Assembly (NCBI GenBank): GCA_036417435.1
Contig: CM070899.1
Span: forward strand, 155,625,494-155,689,493
Direction of reading: 5' to 3'
Source: Inia geoffrensis
Taxonomy: Eukaryota > Chordata > Mammalia > Artiodactyla > Iniidae
Length of the DNA: 64,000 nucleotides
In this document: positions 34,405 to 45,948 of the stretch, in pieces
Layout: every line of letters begins with the position of its first letter
Numbering within the stretch: position 1 is the first letter of the stretch
Made by a program: the position numbers and the translations under genes
The notes under the pieces: generated by a model
The model's input: only the letters and a program-made list of their open reading frames with translations
Databases searched by the model: none
Told to the model about the DNA's origin: nothing

Positions 34405-34975
34405 TTTGATGGGAGTTTCCATCGACCTTGAAAATGACAGTGAAACCAGACATGCTTGAATTGTACTGCACATCAGTCAAATGTGAGTCATTTGCATCTG
34501 GAACTCAGGAGGCCCTCATTTAAGTCGGCCAGTGGAGGAAACATGGCTTCCATCATGGAGCCTACTTAATCACGATCAAATTCAGCACTTGCAGGCGTCA
34601 TAGGTATGTGAGCGGAGGATGTGTGAAACAGCGGGGTTGACGGAGGGGTACATGAATGACGTGAAACAGATTTTATGACATGAAGCAGGTGTATGGAGCG
34701 TTGCCCACAGGCATCACCTCCTTGCATCTGCAGAGCGGCCTTGTGTTACCGTCTTTTATACATGAAAACACAGGAGTACAAGAATGTGGAGTAGAGAACA
34801 CCCTGGAGGTCCAAGTGTGGCACACCTGACTGTCCGGAGGGCCAGACAGGGAGGATGCCTGTTCCTACTCCTCTGCCTGTTGAAAATCTACTCTGAGAAC
34901 AGAGCATACTGTAACATGACTGCTTGTTGATAACCACAGTGCTTCTGATTGAATGAGATTGTTATTCCTTTGGGA
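34405..34975. other. No gene seen
   Basis: Unassigned. Confidence 0.5.
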
Positions 34976-35470
34976 GGTGTGGTCGGCTGAACAATGACCT
35001 CCCAAAGAGGTCCTCATCCTAATCCCTGGATCCTGCGAATAGATCACTTTACATGGTCAAAGAGACTTTACAGATGAGATTAAATGAAGGATCTTGAGAT
35101 GGGAGATGACCCTAGATTATGTGGGTGGACCCAGTGGAATCACGAATCCTATACAAGGGAGGCAGGAGGATCAGAATTGGTAGTTGAAGACGTGACAGGG
35201 CAAATAAGAGGCTGGAGTTACTGCAGGAAGGGGTCTTGAGCCAAGGAATGCAGGCAGCCCCATAGAAGCTGAAAAGGGCAAGGAACGGATTCTCCCCGGA
35301 ACCTCGTGAAGGAACCCGTTGGCGGACACATTGGTTTCAGCCCGGTGAGACGATTTGGACTTCTGACCTCCAGGACTCTTAGAGAATAATAACCCACGAT
35401 ATGTGTGGTGATTTGTTACGATTGTCATAAGAAACGCATAGCGTTAGACACATATTGCAACACAGCATCA
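34976..35470 (+). mobile_element. MaLR-type LTR remnant (MLT1-like)
   Basis: AACAATGACCTCCCAAAGAG, TTTACAGATGAGATTAAATG, GCCAAGGAATGCAGGCAGCC, GACTTCTGACCTCCAGGACT. Non-coding. Confidence 0.65.
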
Positions 35471-35569
35471 CTGGCTCATCGTAGGAAAATGTACGCAAGG
35501 ATGGCTAACGGAAGTGATATGCTCATTCTTTTGAATAAATACTCTCAGCAGTAGCATGGCTCCACCTTT

Positions 35570-35692
35570 CTGATTAAGTTCAGTAAATATTTATTGAGCA
35601 ACCAATGTCAGGTGCTGTGATGGTTAAAAATGCAATAAAACATGTGCATTCCTCACAGGTAGCTCCCAGTAAAAGGCGGGAACAAGTATAAG
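35570..35692 (-). mobile_element. L2 3' end fragment
   Basis: AGTAAATATTTATTGAGCAA, CAGGTGCTGTGATGGTTAAA. Confidence 0.6.
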
Positions 35693-35899
35693 TCCACAAA
35701 CTTCAGGAATCGAGACAGAAATTGCATGTCCTTAGAGACTCCCAGTGCAATGGAGGGTAAAAAAGGGAGACATCCCTTGGGTCAGGAGGGTCAGGGAACC
35801 GATGGAAATCGGTCTGGGTTTTGGCAGCTAGAGAGTCAGGATGGGGGTAGAGAGAGCAGACAGTTGGAGGCCCGGGATGAGCCAAGGCAAGAAAACAGA

Positions 35900-36040
35900 G
35901 GGAATTCCCTGGTGGTCCAGTGGTTAGGGCTCTGTGCTTTCACTGCTGAGGGTGTGGGTTTGATCCCTGGTCGCGGAATTAAGATCCCTCAGCCTGCACA
36001 CCGTGCAGCCAAAAAATAAAAAATAAAATAAAAAGAGGGG
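35900..36040 (+). mobile_element. Short tRNA-Glu-derived SINE
   Basis: GGGAATTCCCTGGTGGTCCAG, GATCCCTGGTCGCGGAATTA, tail AAAAAATAAAAAATAAAA. Confidence 0.87.
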
Positions 36041-36056
36041 AAAAAAAGCAGAAATA

Positions 36057-36430
36057 CATTCAGTGTTAGGGACCCAATTGTGCCTCCCCAAATTCATATG
36101 TTGAAACCCTAACTCCCCACGTGACTGTATTTGGAGAGAGGAGCTTAAGGGAGGCAATCGGGTTAGGTCAGCTCATAGGGTAGAGCTCTAATCCTATAGG
36201 ACTGCGTCCTTATAAGAGGAGGAAGAGACACCAGAGATCTCTCTCCCCGAAGGAACACAGAGGGGAGGTCATGTGAGGGCACAGCTAGAAGACAGCCATC
36301 CACAGGCCAGGAAGAGAGGTCTCACCAGGAACCAGCCCTGTCAGCACCTTGGCCTTGGCCTTCCACCCTCCGGAACTGTGAGAATAATACATTTCTGTTG
36401 TTGAAGCCACCCAGTTGGTGGTACTCTGAT
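36057..36430 (+). mobile_element. MaLR-type LTR remnant (MLT1-like)
   Basis: CCCCAAATTCATATGTTGAA, CTTATAAGAGGAGGAAGAGA, CATTTCTGTTGTTGAAGCCA. Non-coding. Confidence 0.7.
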
Positions 36431-36823
36431 ATGGCAGGCAGAGCAGAGGAATCCGGGTAGCCACAAGCAATCAGGTGGGATTGGGAAACAGGACGACACA
36501 AAGGAGGAGAAACGAGGTTGGACAAATAGGCGGGACCACACTGCACAATGGCTAAAATACGTCACTGGGACTTCGGAGATCTCCAAAGTCCTTCAGAGTT
36601 CGGCCTAGTGAAGAATACGAGGGAGGGGTTGGGTGAGAACACTTTGGGTCGGCAGTGAGGGTTTGCCCTTCTGATGGTATATCTAGTAAAAATGGGCCGA
36701 GCTGCTAGTCTAGTGTTTCTGGAACAGGGTGAAAAGAACGTTCCTCTCTTCTTCTTCCAGAAACAGAGCAGTCGGGGTCAGCAAGTTCAAGTTCACTGCT
36801 GGGCTGTCTTTAGAAGCAGGGGG
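36431..36823. other. No gene seen
   Basis: Unassigned. Confidence 0.5.
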
Positions 36824-37150
36824 GACTTCCCTGGTGGCGCAGTGGTTAAGAATCCACCTATGAATGCAGGGGACATGGGTTCGAGCCCTGATCCAGGAAG
36901 ATCCCACATGCTGCTGAGCAGCTAAGCCCATGCGCCACAACGACTGAGCCCACATACCACAACTACAGAAGCCCGTGAGCCTAGAGCCTGTGCTCCACAA
37001 CAAGAGAAACCACCGCAGTGAGAAGCCCGCGCACCACGAGGAAGAGTAGCCCCCACTCACCGCAAGTAGAGAAAGCTCACGTGCAGCAATGAAGACCCAA
37101 CGCAGCCAAAAATGAAATAAATAAATAAAGAGAAAAAAAGAAAAAAAAAG
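36824..37150 (+). mobile_element. Older full-length CHR-type SINE
   Basis: GGGACTTCCCTGGTGGCGCAG, B box GGTTCGAGCCC, to AACGCAGCCAAAAATGAAAT and an A/G-rich tail. Confidence 0.9.
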
Positions 37151-37217
37151 AAGAGGGGAGGCAGTCTGGAAGACAGGGGAGGGGGTCCTCTGCTTCACAA
37201 CCTCAAGCCCCCCGCCA

Positions 37218-37285
37218 TACACACAGACGCGCACGTGCACGCGCACACACACCCATGCACGGACACACACAGGCACACATGCATC
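37218..37285. repeat. Alternating purine/pyrimidine CA/CG-rich stretch
   Basis: Runs such as ACGCGCACGTGCACGCGCAC and ACACACAGGCACACATGCAT. Confidence 0.8.
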
Positions 37286-38231
37286 CCTGGAGGAGGGATA
37301 CCCCTTTCTGCTGTGCTGTTTGGACTTGGGCCCCCTTCCTCGACAACCCTCCCCACGCCTGCACTATTAATCTGGTTGTGTTCTTAGAGACGCTGAGACA
37401 CAGAGGGAGAAGCATGTTGTCTAAGTCCTGCGGGGTTGCTTTCCCTGCTTCCCAGATGGGACCTCACACATCCTGGACAAGTCTGCATGGGCTCCAGGGT
37501 GACACCTGGCATCGCTTTGGGTTGGTGGTCAAACACTGCTACAGATTTTCTCAAAGCCTGGAAATCTGAGGGGGTATCCGTTAGTCCATTCAGTGCTGGG
37601 GCCTCTTGAAAGAGACAGAACACGACCATAGTCAGTTTAGAACATCCTACCTCTTTTTCCTAGCGACACACCTTGGGCTTAGCATCTTCCGTCTAGGAAA
37701 TCCCAGAAATCTGGTATTCCTGAATTCCCTATCCACACCTCCCTTGTACTCGCTGCCTGCATGCACACAAAGCCACACGGCACTGCATCCAAAATGAACA
37801 GACAATTTGGAGTTCTTTGCTCACCTCACGGCTATGCCCACATTCAGGCAGGCTGCTCCAGCCTTTTCATGTGGATCATTTTCGTGGCTGCCAGACAGGT
37901 GCTCATGTTCAAGTTTCCACTGCTGTCACTGTGGCACGTCAACAAGGTACAGCCATACCTCTTTTGCATGTGAATACAACTTTATTTTTTTGCGACTGGA
38001 CTCAGCTTAGTTCGGTAGATGGTAGAAAACTCTTGTTCTTTCACTCAACTCTACTTTAAAAGTTAGTATCTTTTGGATCAAATCTGAGACTCTCACCATT
38101 TCACTCCACTTTTCAGCTCCCTGCAGGTGGTCTAATTTCTAGGGGACCAAGGGGTGTCTTGGCAGGGGCTGCTTCCCTTATCTGTGCCATCTTCTATCCT
38201 TACCTCCTTCTGTTGTGTTGGCAAACTTGGA
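37286..38231. other. No gene seen
   Basis: Unassigned. Overlapping short frames on both strands. Confidence 0.5.
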
Positions 38232-38555
38232 ATCAGACACTAGGTGCTGTATTAACCCGGATCAGACACTGGGTGCTAGTATTGACCCGGATCAGACACT
38301 GGGTGCTGTACTGGCCTGGGATCAGACACTGGGTGCTGATTGACCAAGGATCGAACACTGGGTGTTGTATTGACCCAGGGTCAGACACTGGGTGCTGGTA
38401 TTGACTTGGATCAGACACTGGGTGCTGGTATTGACCCGGATTAGACACTGGGTGCTGTATTGGCCTGGGATCAGACACTGGGTGCTGTATTGACCAAGGA
38501 TCAAACACTGGGTGTTGTATTGACCCAGGATCAGACACTGGGTGCTGGTATTGGC
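38232..38555. repeat. 30-bp minisatellite, 11 units, with a 5-unit higher-order pattern
   Basis: Each unit starts ATCAGACACTGGGTGCTG and is 29-30 bp. Units begin at 38232, 38261, 38291, 38321, 38350, 38380, 38410, 38440, 38470, 38500 and 38530. Variants recur five units apart: GGCCTGGG in units 3 and 8, GACCAAGG in 4 and 9, GAACACTGGGTGTTG or AAACACTGGGTGTTG in 5 and 10. Because 30 is a multiple of 3, the array is open in several frames (minus strand: QHPVSDPxSI-type 10-residue repeats). I see no sign that these are translated. Confidence 0.95.
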
Positions 38556-38890
38556 TATTCAGGTCCATATTCCCCATCTTTGGTACAAAGGCTCCCGTGG
38601 TCATCCCTGTTGTGACCCCACACCTTTCACAGCCGCCAGCTGTCTCAGCATTTCCGCATCCCCCTGGGAACTGGGGGGCTCTGGCTGTTTCCTTAGGACT
38701 ACCCTGACCATGGCTGACTTCCTGCTTAGGTGGTGAACTGCTTTGTTATAAAGAGGGCACAAGCCCCACTGGGATGCCCACACACATGTCTACACCAGGG
38801 TGAGTATTCTGTGAGATGACCATGGACCCACCCACATCTACACTCCAGTCTTGCCCATTCTGAATCTCTTCTTCTGCTCTCTGGTCAAAC
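38556..38890. other. No gene seen
   Basis: Unassigned. Confidence 0.5.
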
Positions 38891-39660
38891 TCTCACTTCA
38901 TTTTTGGGTGCATAGAGAAGGAAAAATAATTTTCCCTCTATGCTTCTAGGTCCTTGACTGAGACCCACCCCCTGTAATAAAAGGACAGATTAACAAGAGA
39001 CAAACAAATTGAATTATGGTTGTATAAATGGGACCCCCATAAAATATGAGACTCAAGTAACCAGAGGAGGAAGCTTTTATTCCTTTCAGATAAAGAAACA
39101 ATACATTTGTGAAGAATTGACAGAACAAAGAAATCTAGGCCCAGAATAGTAAGGTGGTGAAAAAGCAACAAGCTGTTTTTATACAACTTTCTCAGCCCTA
39201 AGTTCCCTGTCTCTTGTGATGAGGATAGTTTCTACCCTCCTGATACAGGAGGGCAACTTCACATGGGAGATTTATCTTCTGCTTTCAAGAGGCAAAGGAA
39301 GGTCAGATTACCTTTCTTGCACTGGCTGTTTCTCAAGGACCTTCCATTAAAAGTAATCAATATGCCAAAATGGCATGTTTGGGGGTGACGTATTCAGAAC
39401 ACTTGCAGGTAAGAAGATCACCATTAGGTCATCATGAGTCTTCGGTACCCAAAAGAAAGTAAAAACTCCCCTCAGCCCTCCAAGCTTGGCTTTGTATTTT
39501 TGTAGTCTAGATGCTAGAATGCCTAGAAAATTCTTTCAAACTTTCAGTAAAGGCTGAATCTTCCAAAGTGTCTATATGTAATCTCTCTTTCTAAAGGCAC
39601 TTTCTATTCCCCCCTAGAAGCAGGATACATAGAGGCTCTCCCTGCTCCCTGAGTGGAGAG
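38891..39660 (-). mobile_element. ERV LTR-like remnant (tentative)
   Basis: GGACAGATTAACAAGAGACAA, GAAGCTTTTATTCCTTTCAG (AATAAA on the minus strand), ATGCCAAAATGGCATGTTTG. This resembles an old mammalian ERV LTR. No retroviral frame is present. Family and ends are uncertain. Confidence 0.4.
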
Positions 39661-39725
39661 TGGGTAGGGAAGGATAGGATAAAGAGAATGGAATGTTCAC
39701 AGTTTAATGTTAAATCATTACTTAT

Positions 39726-39943
39726 GGGCTTCCCTGGTGGCGCAGTGGTTGAGAGTCCACCTGCTGATGCAGGGGACGTGGGTTTGTGCCCCGGTCCGGG
39801 AAGATCCCACATGCCGCGGAGCGGCTGGGCCCGTGAGCCATGGCCGCTGAGCCTGTGCGTCCGGAGCCTGTGCTCCGCAACGGGAGAGGCCACAGCAGTG
39901 AGAGGCCCGCGTACCGCCAAAAAAAAAAAAAAAAAAAAAAAAG
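39726..39943 (+). mobile_element. Young CHR-type SINE
   Basis: GGGCTTCCCTGGTGGCGCAG through AGGCCCGCGTACCGCC and a poly(A) tail. Very close to the other young copies. No clear TSD. Confidence 0.92.
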
Positions 39944-40644
39944 AAACTCGCAATGGTCTTTTCTAGGTCTCATGGGACAGAGTCTGTATCCCTGTGATCA
40001 GTAATGACCACTTAGTAGAGGAAGGACAGCACATGTAGGTCCCGTTTTTCATTCTTAAGACTGTTGTATAAAGCCAGCATGTACAAGTGCAGCAGGGGCG
40101 AGTACTCGAATTAGAATCCTTATAGGACCTCGAACATGTGCTTGTACTATAAGAAGTGTCCATGAGGGCCTCCCAGCTCCCTGCCCCCTGGTTCTCTGCC
40201 CACTGCTGGGACCTCTTGACCTCGCCTACTGGCTCTGCCCAGAACCATCAGGTCGACCTGCCGCTCATTCTATTCCCTGAGCTTTTCTGAAACCTAGGTG
40301 TTGCCCTGTGATCGAGGTCTGGGGACCTCCTTTTTCCTGGGCTCTGCGCTCTTGGGGGTTAGTCCTCACAGAAAGGGCACCTGGATTCTGCCTTTTCTAT
40401 ACCACTGGACTTTCTCTTGCCAGGTCCCCAGTGACTCCTAAGTTCAGTGGACACTTTCCAGGCCGGATATTACTTGACAGCTGTGTCATTTGACACTGCG
40501 GATGCTACTTCCTTAATACACGTCTGTTTAAAAAAAAAAAAAAATTGTTTCTCTTTTGGCTTTCTTGAGCATTGGACACAAGTTCATATCAGCGTAATTG
40601 GAAAATCATCTTGTAATTTATAAATATACTATATTAAAGCCTCA
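39944..40644. other. No gene seen; possible LINE fragment at 40440-40510
   Basis: The phrase ACACTTTCCAGGCCGGATAT, then ATTTGACACTGCGGATGCTA, resembles an L2/CR1-type LINE reverse transcriptase region. An A-run at 40530-40544 follows. The rest is unassigned. Confidence 0.4.
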
Positions 40645-42302
40645 TTAAAAAAAAACAAAAAACCTTACTTTGAAATAATGATAGATTCACAGGAGGCTGC
40701 AAGGAAATGTACAGGGAAGTCCCATGCACCCTTTTCCTGTCTCCTCTGCCCCCTTGTTTACACGCTTCACGGCTGTAGATGGCATCAAAACCATGAAATT
40801 GATATTGGTGCTACCCATAGAGTTTATTCGGTTATTACCAGTTCTATACGCACTTGTGTGCATGTGCACGTGTGTGCGGCCGTAGCTCTATGCAATGTGT
40901 GTGTGTGTATTGCCTTGTAGGACCACCATTTCAATGAAGATACTCATTGTACCATCTCCAGAAGGGTCCCTCATGTTACCTTTTATAGTCATACCCATCC
41001 CTTCCTCTTTAAACCCTGGCAACCGCTAATCCACTCTCTGTCTCTAAAATTATGTTATTTCATGACTGTCACATTAATAGAATCAAGTAACACGCATCCT
41101 TTTGAGGTTGGCTTTTCTTACTCAGCATGATTTCCTCCAGGCTCATCCAAGTTGTTCCATGAATCAATAGTTGGTTCTTTTTTATTGCCGAGCAAAATTC
41201 CATGGTATGGATGTAACACAAGATTCTTTTTACCCATTCAACCGCTTGAAGAACAGTTTTTAGCTATTATGAATAAAGCTGTTATGAACATTCATTTACA
41301 TTTTTTTTTTAATTTGCAATTTCTTGAGTGAAAAATAAGTCTTTCATTTTCCTGTGATAAATCCCCAGGAGTGCCGTTACCTAGTTGTACGGCAAATCCA
41401 TTTTTTTAGTTTTGAAAGAAACCGCCAAACTACTTTTCAGAGTGGCTGTACCATTTTGCAACCTCACCACCACCAAGGTCTGAGCGATCCGTCTTCTCCG
41501 CATCCTTGCCAGCACCTGGTGTTGTCACTATTTTTCATCTAAGCCATTCTGATAGATGGGGAATGATATCTCATTGCAGTTTTTTTTATATATCTTTATT
41601 GGAATGTAATTGCTTTACATGTTGTGTTACTTTCTGCTGAACAACAAAGCGAATCAGCTACATGTATACATACACCCCCATATCCCCTCCCTCTTGAGCC
41701 TCCCTCCCATTTTCCCTATCCCACCCTTCTAGGTTGTCACAAAGCATCGAGATGATGTCCCTGTGCTATGCAGCAGCCTCCCACTAGCTATCTATTTTAC
41801 ATTTGGCAGTGTATATATGTCAGTGCTACTCTCTCACTTCATCCCAGTTTCCCCTTTTCCCCTGTGTCCTCAAGTCCGTTCTCTACATCTGCATCTTTAT
41901 CCCTGCTCAGCCACTAGGTTCATCAGTACCATTTTTTTAGATTCCACATATGTGCGTTGGCATACAGTATTTGATTTTCTCTTTCTGACTTACTTTGCTC
42001 TGACAGATTTTAGGTCCATCCACCTCACTACAAATAACTCAATTTCATTCTTTTTTATGGCTGAGTAATATTCCATTGTGTATACATGTGCCACATCTTC
42101 TTTATCCATTCATCTGTCGATGGACATTTAGGTTGCTTCCATGTCCTGGCTATTGTAAATAGCGCTGCAATGAACATTGTGGTACATTTTTTTTTTTTTT
42201 TTTATGTGTGTGTGTGTGTGTTTCTTTTTGAATTATGATTTTCTCAGGGTATATGCCCAGTAGTGGGATTGCTGGGTCATATGGTAGTTCTATTTTTAAT
42301 TT

Positions 42303-42660
42303 TTTAAAAAAATTTATTTATTTATGTATTTATTTTTGGCTGCTTTGGGTCTTTGTTGCTGTGCACAGGCTTACTCTAGTTGCAGCGAGCGGGGGTTACT
42401 CTTCGTTGCGGTGTGTGGGCTGCTCATTGCAGTGGCTTTTCTTGTCGTGGAGCACGGGCTCTAGGCGCACGGGCTTCAGTAGTTGTGGCACATGGCTCAG
42501 TAGTTGTGGCTTGAGGGCTCTAGAGAGCAGGCTCCGTAGTTGTGGCCCACAGGCTTAGCTGCTCTGCGGCATGTGGGATCTTCCTGGAACAGGGCCTAGA
42601 ACCTGTGTCCCCTGTGTTGGCAGGCGGATTCTTAACCACTGTGCCACCAGGGAAGCCCTA
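42303..42660 (-). mobile_element. Older full-length CHR-type SINE nested in L1
   Basis: TTTTGGCTGCTTTGGGTCTT to TGCCACCAGGGAAGCCC. L1 sequence resumes directly (AGTTTTTTAAGGAAACTCC) with a partly repeated TTTTTAATTTTTTAA-type flank. Confidence 0.9.
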
Positions 42661-42824
42661 GTTTTAGTTTTTTAAGGAAACTCCATACTGTTCTCCATAG
42701 TGGCTGTATCACTTTACTCTCCCACCAGCAGTGTAGGAGGCTTCCCTTTTCTCCGCACCCTCTCCAGCATTTATTGTTTCTAGATTTTTTGATGATGGCC
42801 ATTCCGACCGGTGTGAGGTGATAC

Positions 42825-43068
42825 CTCATTGTGGTTTTTTTTTTTTTTTTTTTTTTTTTTTGCGGTATGCGGGCCTCTCACTGTTGTGGCCTCTCCCGTT
42901 GCGGAGCACAGGCTCCGGACGCGCAGGCTCAGCGGCCATGGCTCACGGGCCCAGCCGCTCCGCGGCATGTGGGATCTTCCCAGACCGGGGCACGAACCCG
43001 TATCCCCTGCATCGGCAGGCGGACTCTCAACCACTGCGCCACCAGGGAAGCCCTCTCATTGTGGTTTT
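42825..43068 (-). mobile_element. Young CHR-type SINE nested in L1, with perfect TSDs
   Basis: Body at about 42839-43054. The 14-bp TSD CTCATTGTGGTTTT lies at 42825-42838 and 43055-43068. Confidence 0.95.
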
Positions 43069-43275
43069 GATTTGCATTTCTCTAATGATTAGTGATGTTG
43101 AGCATCTTTTCATACGTTTCTTGGCAAACTGTATGTCTACTTTGGCGAAATGTCTATTTAGATCTTCCGCCCATTTTTGGATTGGGTTGTTTGTTTTTTT
43201 GATTCATTGCAGTTTCAATTTAGCTAATTCTCTAATGCCTAAAGGCCTCATATTGTTAATAGGAAAGGCTTAGCT

Positions 43276-43564
43276 TAAAACTCTGAAATAATCTGGATCA
43301 AATAAATCTGTCTGCTGCAACAACAACAATGCCTAGTGTAGAAAGCATTTTTGATATACCTTCTAACGTCTTTTCTCTCTTAGTAATCTGGATATGTTCC
43401 TTCTTCTGTAGGCCTTTCTGTCATTATGAACTCAAGGACAGGGAGGATGTCTAACACCTAGAACAATGCAGTCAATTGTGTAGGAAGAAGACTACAAAGT
43501 AGAAGATGTTCTTACCAAGTAAGATGTGGAAGCAGAAGTGCTTCTGGCAGATGGGAGAGGGAAA
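43276..43564. other. No gene seen
   Basis: Unassigned. Confidence 0.5.
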
Positions 43565-43722
43565 TTCAGAAAGCATTCATTCATTCATCAAATACCGTGT
43601 CTCCACCACATGCCAGGTAATATTTCCAGCTGTGGGGGGAGATAAGTGAACTAAACAGACAGAGATCTCTGATCTCATAGAGCTGAGAATGCTGCCCTCC
43701 TCCAAAATTAGAAAAAATGAAA
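43565..43722 (-). mobile_element. L2 3' end fragment
   Basis: GCATTCATTCATTCATCAAA, CACCACATGCCAGGTAATAT, GATCTCATAGAGCTGAGAAT. Confidence 0.65.
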
Positions 43723-43784
43723 CAAAAACAAAGAGGAAATAAACCACTTGAAGCAACACATATGGAGAGGGAATATCCAAGAAT

Positions 43785-44338
43785 AGGATAAAGCTTAAAA
43801 TGATAAAATATCTAGAAGAAAAACATAGATGTAACCACGGTGATCTTGGGTGAGAGATTTCTTAGCTAAGAACACCAAAAGCACATCCACAAAAGCAAAG
43901 ATTAATAATTGGAACTTGGGTAAAAATTTAAAATGTTTGCTCTTTGAAAGGCTGTTAAGAGAATGAAGTGGTATATTAATACAAGGGGATGTTATTTGGC
44001 AATAAAAGCGATAAAGTTCTGATTCATGCCACAACGTGGATGAACTTTGAAACCCTTACACTAAATGACAGAAGCCAGGCACAAAAGGCCACATTTAGTA
44101 GGATTCCATTTATATGAAATGTACCAAACAGGCAAATCCATCCAGACAGAAAGTAGATTACTGGCTGCTGGGGTTGAAGGGACGAGGGGAATAGGAGGGG
44201 TGTGGGGTTTCCTTATGGGGTGATGAAGTGTTCTGGAATTAGTCAGGATGGTTGCACAACCTTGTTTATAGACTAAAACCACTGAACTGTACAATTCAAC
44301 GTGGTATATGAATTTTATCTCCATTTGAAAAATGCAAC
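43785..44338 (+). mobile_element. Old L1 ORF2/3'UTR remnant
   Basis: Sense L1 words: TAAAATATCTAGAAGAAAAC, CCACAACGTGGATGAACTTT, ACTGAACTGTACAATTCAAC. Confidence 0.75.
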
Positions 44339-45784
44339 GTGTGTCACTGGAAGAATTTTGATAAATGTAACTACCATCCTCTTTCCAGAATAATCCTTCC
44401 AAAACACACTCCCTCCTCTGTATTTGTTTTTCTTTATGAACAGAAAAAAGAGGCAAGATACACTGGCTGGTGCACCTATTCCGGAAAGGCAGCATTCTCT
44501 AGCTCCACATTTCTTGCACAGTTGCTGTGGCCCAACACAGCCTCTGGCCCACACCGGGAATGCCAGCCCTCTCTCTATTGTGGGTCAGCACGGACACTTC
44601 CTGTGATGCTCCGGAGTATGTCCATCTTCATCTTGTTTGAGTTGGAAATACCCTTTTCCACCCTTCGTTCACCCCATTAAAGAAGCACCTTCACGGGACG
44701 TCACTGCTGTTGAGAAATGCAAACTTGGCAGCCCGTGATTGTGGGTTTCTGACCTGGAGCTGAACGTCCTCCACACGCATGTGGTACTCTGCCCCATGGA
44801 TGACTTCCTGCTCCCACACCACGCTGATCTCATCTCAGCTCAGTGCTGTAGCCGCGACGTAGCTTTCCCCAAACACCCTCTACAGTGGATGAATGACAGA
44901 GGACGTTATCTCTGAAATCTGAGTCGACCCGCCCTCTTTCTAGGCTCAATCAGCCTCACTGTCTTACTGTTCCTCTCAAAATGGTAGTCCTCTCTTCTAG
45001 TCTTCAGATCCCACACAAATCAGACAGGCCTATATGGAAGCAGAAAAAGAAATAAACAGCATCAACCATCTGTGATGTATAGATTCACACACAGCCTGTG
45101 TCTCTGAACAAGACTTCCAAGTCCAGTCCCTGCCTATCCCAGGTGTTCCTGTGTGTGTTCTCTCCTGGAAGAGCCCAGGCTGAGCATCTCTCCAGACTCA
45201 GAGACACTGGGTCAGGCAGCAGGGGCCAAAGGAACTGGAGATGGGATCCTGTCCAATATACAAATGTGAGGTGATGCAGGTCCTCCTTTGGTCTTCTTCC
45301 TACTGTAACATTCGCCATTGATCCATAATCATCTGGGAGTCTCCAGGGTCCACTGGAAATTTCTCTGGGATTTGCTCCACGCTTTTGCATGAATGATACC
45401 CCCCAAAAGTACAAATTGTAATTGGAAATTTAGGTCAACAACCTGTAGTCCCTCTGTTTTTGTGAGACATGTCACCATTATCTCCAGGCCAAGGAGTTGC
45501 CTACAGATGGAGAGTACGGTACCCCAATGGGCAAATCCATCATTGCCCTTGGATAAATTTCCTTATATTCAATCAAACTAAAAACATGCTTTGATCACTT
45601 TTTCGGATGTCGTGTTAGACGGTAGAGATACAGGGATGAATTTACCCATACCACATCCTAGGTATCTGTCCATTCCAACGTATTTCTGGAGCATACTCTT
45701 GGCCTCCAAGAAATAGATTCCAGAAGGATAAAAAGGCAATATTTCTAATGCAAAACATAAACAAAACAAAAGAAACAAGAATAG
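44339..45784. other. No gene seen
   Basis: Unassigned DNA. Frames up to 113 codons (44339-44680) are not recognisable. Confidence 0.5.
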
Positions 45785-45948
45785 GGACTTCCCTGGTGGT
45801 CCAGTGGTTAAGAATCCGCCTTCCAGTGCAGGGGGCATGGGTTCGATCCCTGGTCGGGGAAACTAAAATCCCACATGCCGTGGGGCAACTAAGCCCGTGT
45901 GCCACAATTAAGACCTGATGCAGCCGAATTAATTAATTAAAAAGGAAA
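45785..45948 (+). mobile_element. tRNA-Glu-derived SINE
   Basis: GGGACTTCCCTGGTGGTCCAG, GATCCCTGGTCGGGGAAACT, ending GATGCAGCCGAATTAATTAA. Confidence 0.88.

Larger units (their letters stand above)
41571..43215 (-). mobile_element. Younger L1 nested in old L1, with perfect TSDs
   Basis: The TSD TCATTGCAGTTT lies at 41571-41582 and 43204-43215. The L1 is antisense and 5'-truncated. It runs from the 3'UTR (TATTGGAATGTAATTGCTTT) into ORF2 (minus-strand pieces with [17 protein letters not shown] at 42632-42829). Two SINEs lie inside it. Confidence 0.93.
40645..43275 (-). mobile_element. Old L1, split by a younger L1
   Basis: The left part (40645-41582) has ACCTTACTTTGAAATAATGA, CAGGAGTGCCGTTACCTAGT and AGAGTGGCTGTACCATTTTG. 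The right part resumes at 43204 with TCATTGCAGTTTCAATTTAG. The gap is filled by the L1 at 41583-43203. Confidence 0.82.

Noticed and set aside
38222..38555. Possible CRISPR array
   Set aside because: The 30-bp units are directly adjacent with no unique spacers, so this is a tandem minisatellite in a mammalian genome.
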